NCBI GenBank assembly: GCA_021794855.1
Contig: JAJYPZ010000003.1
Span: forward strand, 1-13,888
Length of the DNA stretch: 13,888 nt
From: Pseudomonadota bacterium
GTDB taxonomy: Bacteria > Pseudomonadota > Gammaproteobacteria > Burkholderiales > Sulfuriferulaceae
Direction: 5' to 3'
The stretch's first letter is position 1. Every line of letters starts with the position of its first letter. A model generated the notes under the pieces. It saw only the letters and a program-made list of their open reading frames with translations, was not told where the DNA came from and ran no database searches. Shown here one piece after another: positions 13,799-13,888 of this stretch. The translations under genes and the position numbers were made by a program.

Positions 13799-13888
13799 AG
13801 ATCGCAATCCTCGGCGCCGGCGCATGGGGTACGGCACTGGCCGTGCATTTTTGCGCTCTGCACGAGGTAACCCTGTGGGCGCGCAATT
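13795..13888 (+). CDS. gpsA: Glycerol-3-phosphate dehydrogenase [NAD(P)+], 3' end outside window
   Basis: Only the first 31 residues are inside the window: [16 protein letters not shown] then [15 protein letters not shown]. The Rossmann fingerprint GAGAWG with the following TALA, and the VTLWARN end of the second strand, are diagnostic for GpsA, which reduces dihydroxyacetone phosphate to sn-glycerol-3-phosphate for phospholipid synthesis. It overlaps the SH3 gene by 4 bp and lies in the secB unit. Confidence 0.92.
   Translation, partial: MKIAILGAGAWGTALAVHFCALHEVTLWARN

Noticed and set aside
1..13888. CRISPR array, tRNA, rRNA, insertion sequence or prophage genes
   Set aside because: No regularly spaced repeats, no cloverleaf or rRNA-like sequence, and no transposase, integrase or phage structural gene was seen on either strand.

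Overview
The window is a typical proteobacterial chromosome segment. Ribosomal proteins L28 and L33, RadC, SecB, CoaBC and GpsA all read like Betaproteobacteria (Nitrosomonadales/Gallionellaceae-like) or a close gammaproteobacterial relative. This is a family-level impression from the proteins only; no search was run. Genes are densely packed, with several ATGA-type overlaps.

Layout. (1) 3-623, plus strand: the 3' end of an unrecognised gene whose product contains two diverged copies of one module. (2) 740-3025, minus strand: an operon-like set coaBC - dut - yaeQ. The dUTPase gene has an in-frame TAG at codon 59 in an otherwise full-length, motif-complete frame. (3) 3428-4437, minus strand: a stand-alone cyclic-nucleotide-binding-domain protein and a membrane-anchored glutaredoxin-like protein, lying between coaBC and the divergent radC. 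(4) 4652-5838, plus strand: radC, then rpmB-rpmG with a good sigma70-type promoter and a terminator hairpin. A 26-bp near-perfect palindrome lies just before radC. (5) 6144-7426, plus strand: a possible 14-codon leader ORF with a very strong ribosome binding site, then a six-TM-type diguanylate cyclase. (6) 7440-12681, minus strand: a five-gene operon, GT-C glycosyltransferase - DprE1-like FAD oxidase - DprE2-like SDR - HAD phosphatase - UbiA-type phosphoribosyltransferase. (7) 12900-13888, plus strand: secB - SH3-domain lipoprotein-like/exported protein - gpsA (cut by the window end).

The most interesting part is region 6. UbiA-type PRPP:polyprenyl-phosphate phosphoribosyltransferase, a phosphatase, DprE1 and DprE2 are together the established route to polyprenyl-phosphoryl-D-arabinofuranose (DPA), the arabinose donor of mycobacterial cell walls. 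Here the whole route is clustered in a Gram-negative-type genome with one GT-C enzyme, which is the obvious candidate to transfer the D-arabinofuranose to a periplasmic acceptor (pilin, glycan or lipid). The acceptor is unknown. The DprE1 homologue has Ala where mycobacterial DprE1 has the Cys attacked by benzothiazinones.

The second point of interest is the dut amber codon: a sequencing error, a real nonsense mutation in a normally essential gene, or read-through. None of the 17 complete frames in the window ends in TAG.
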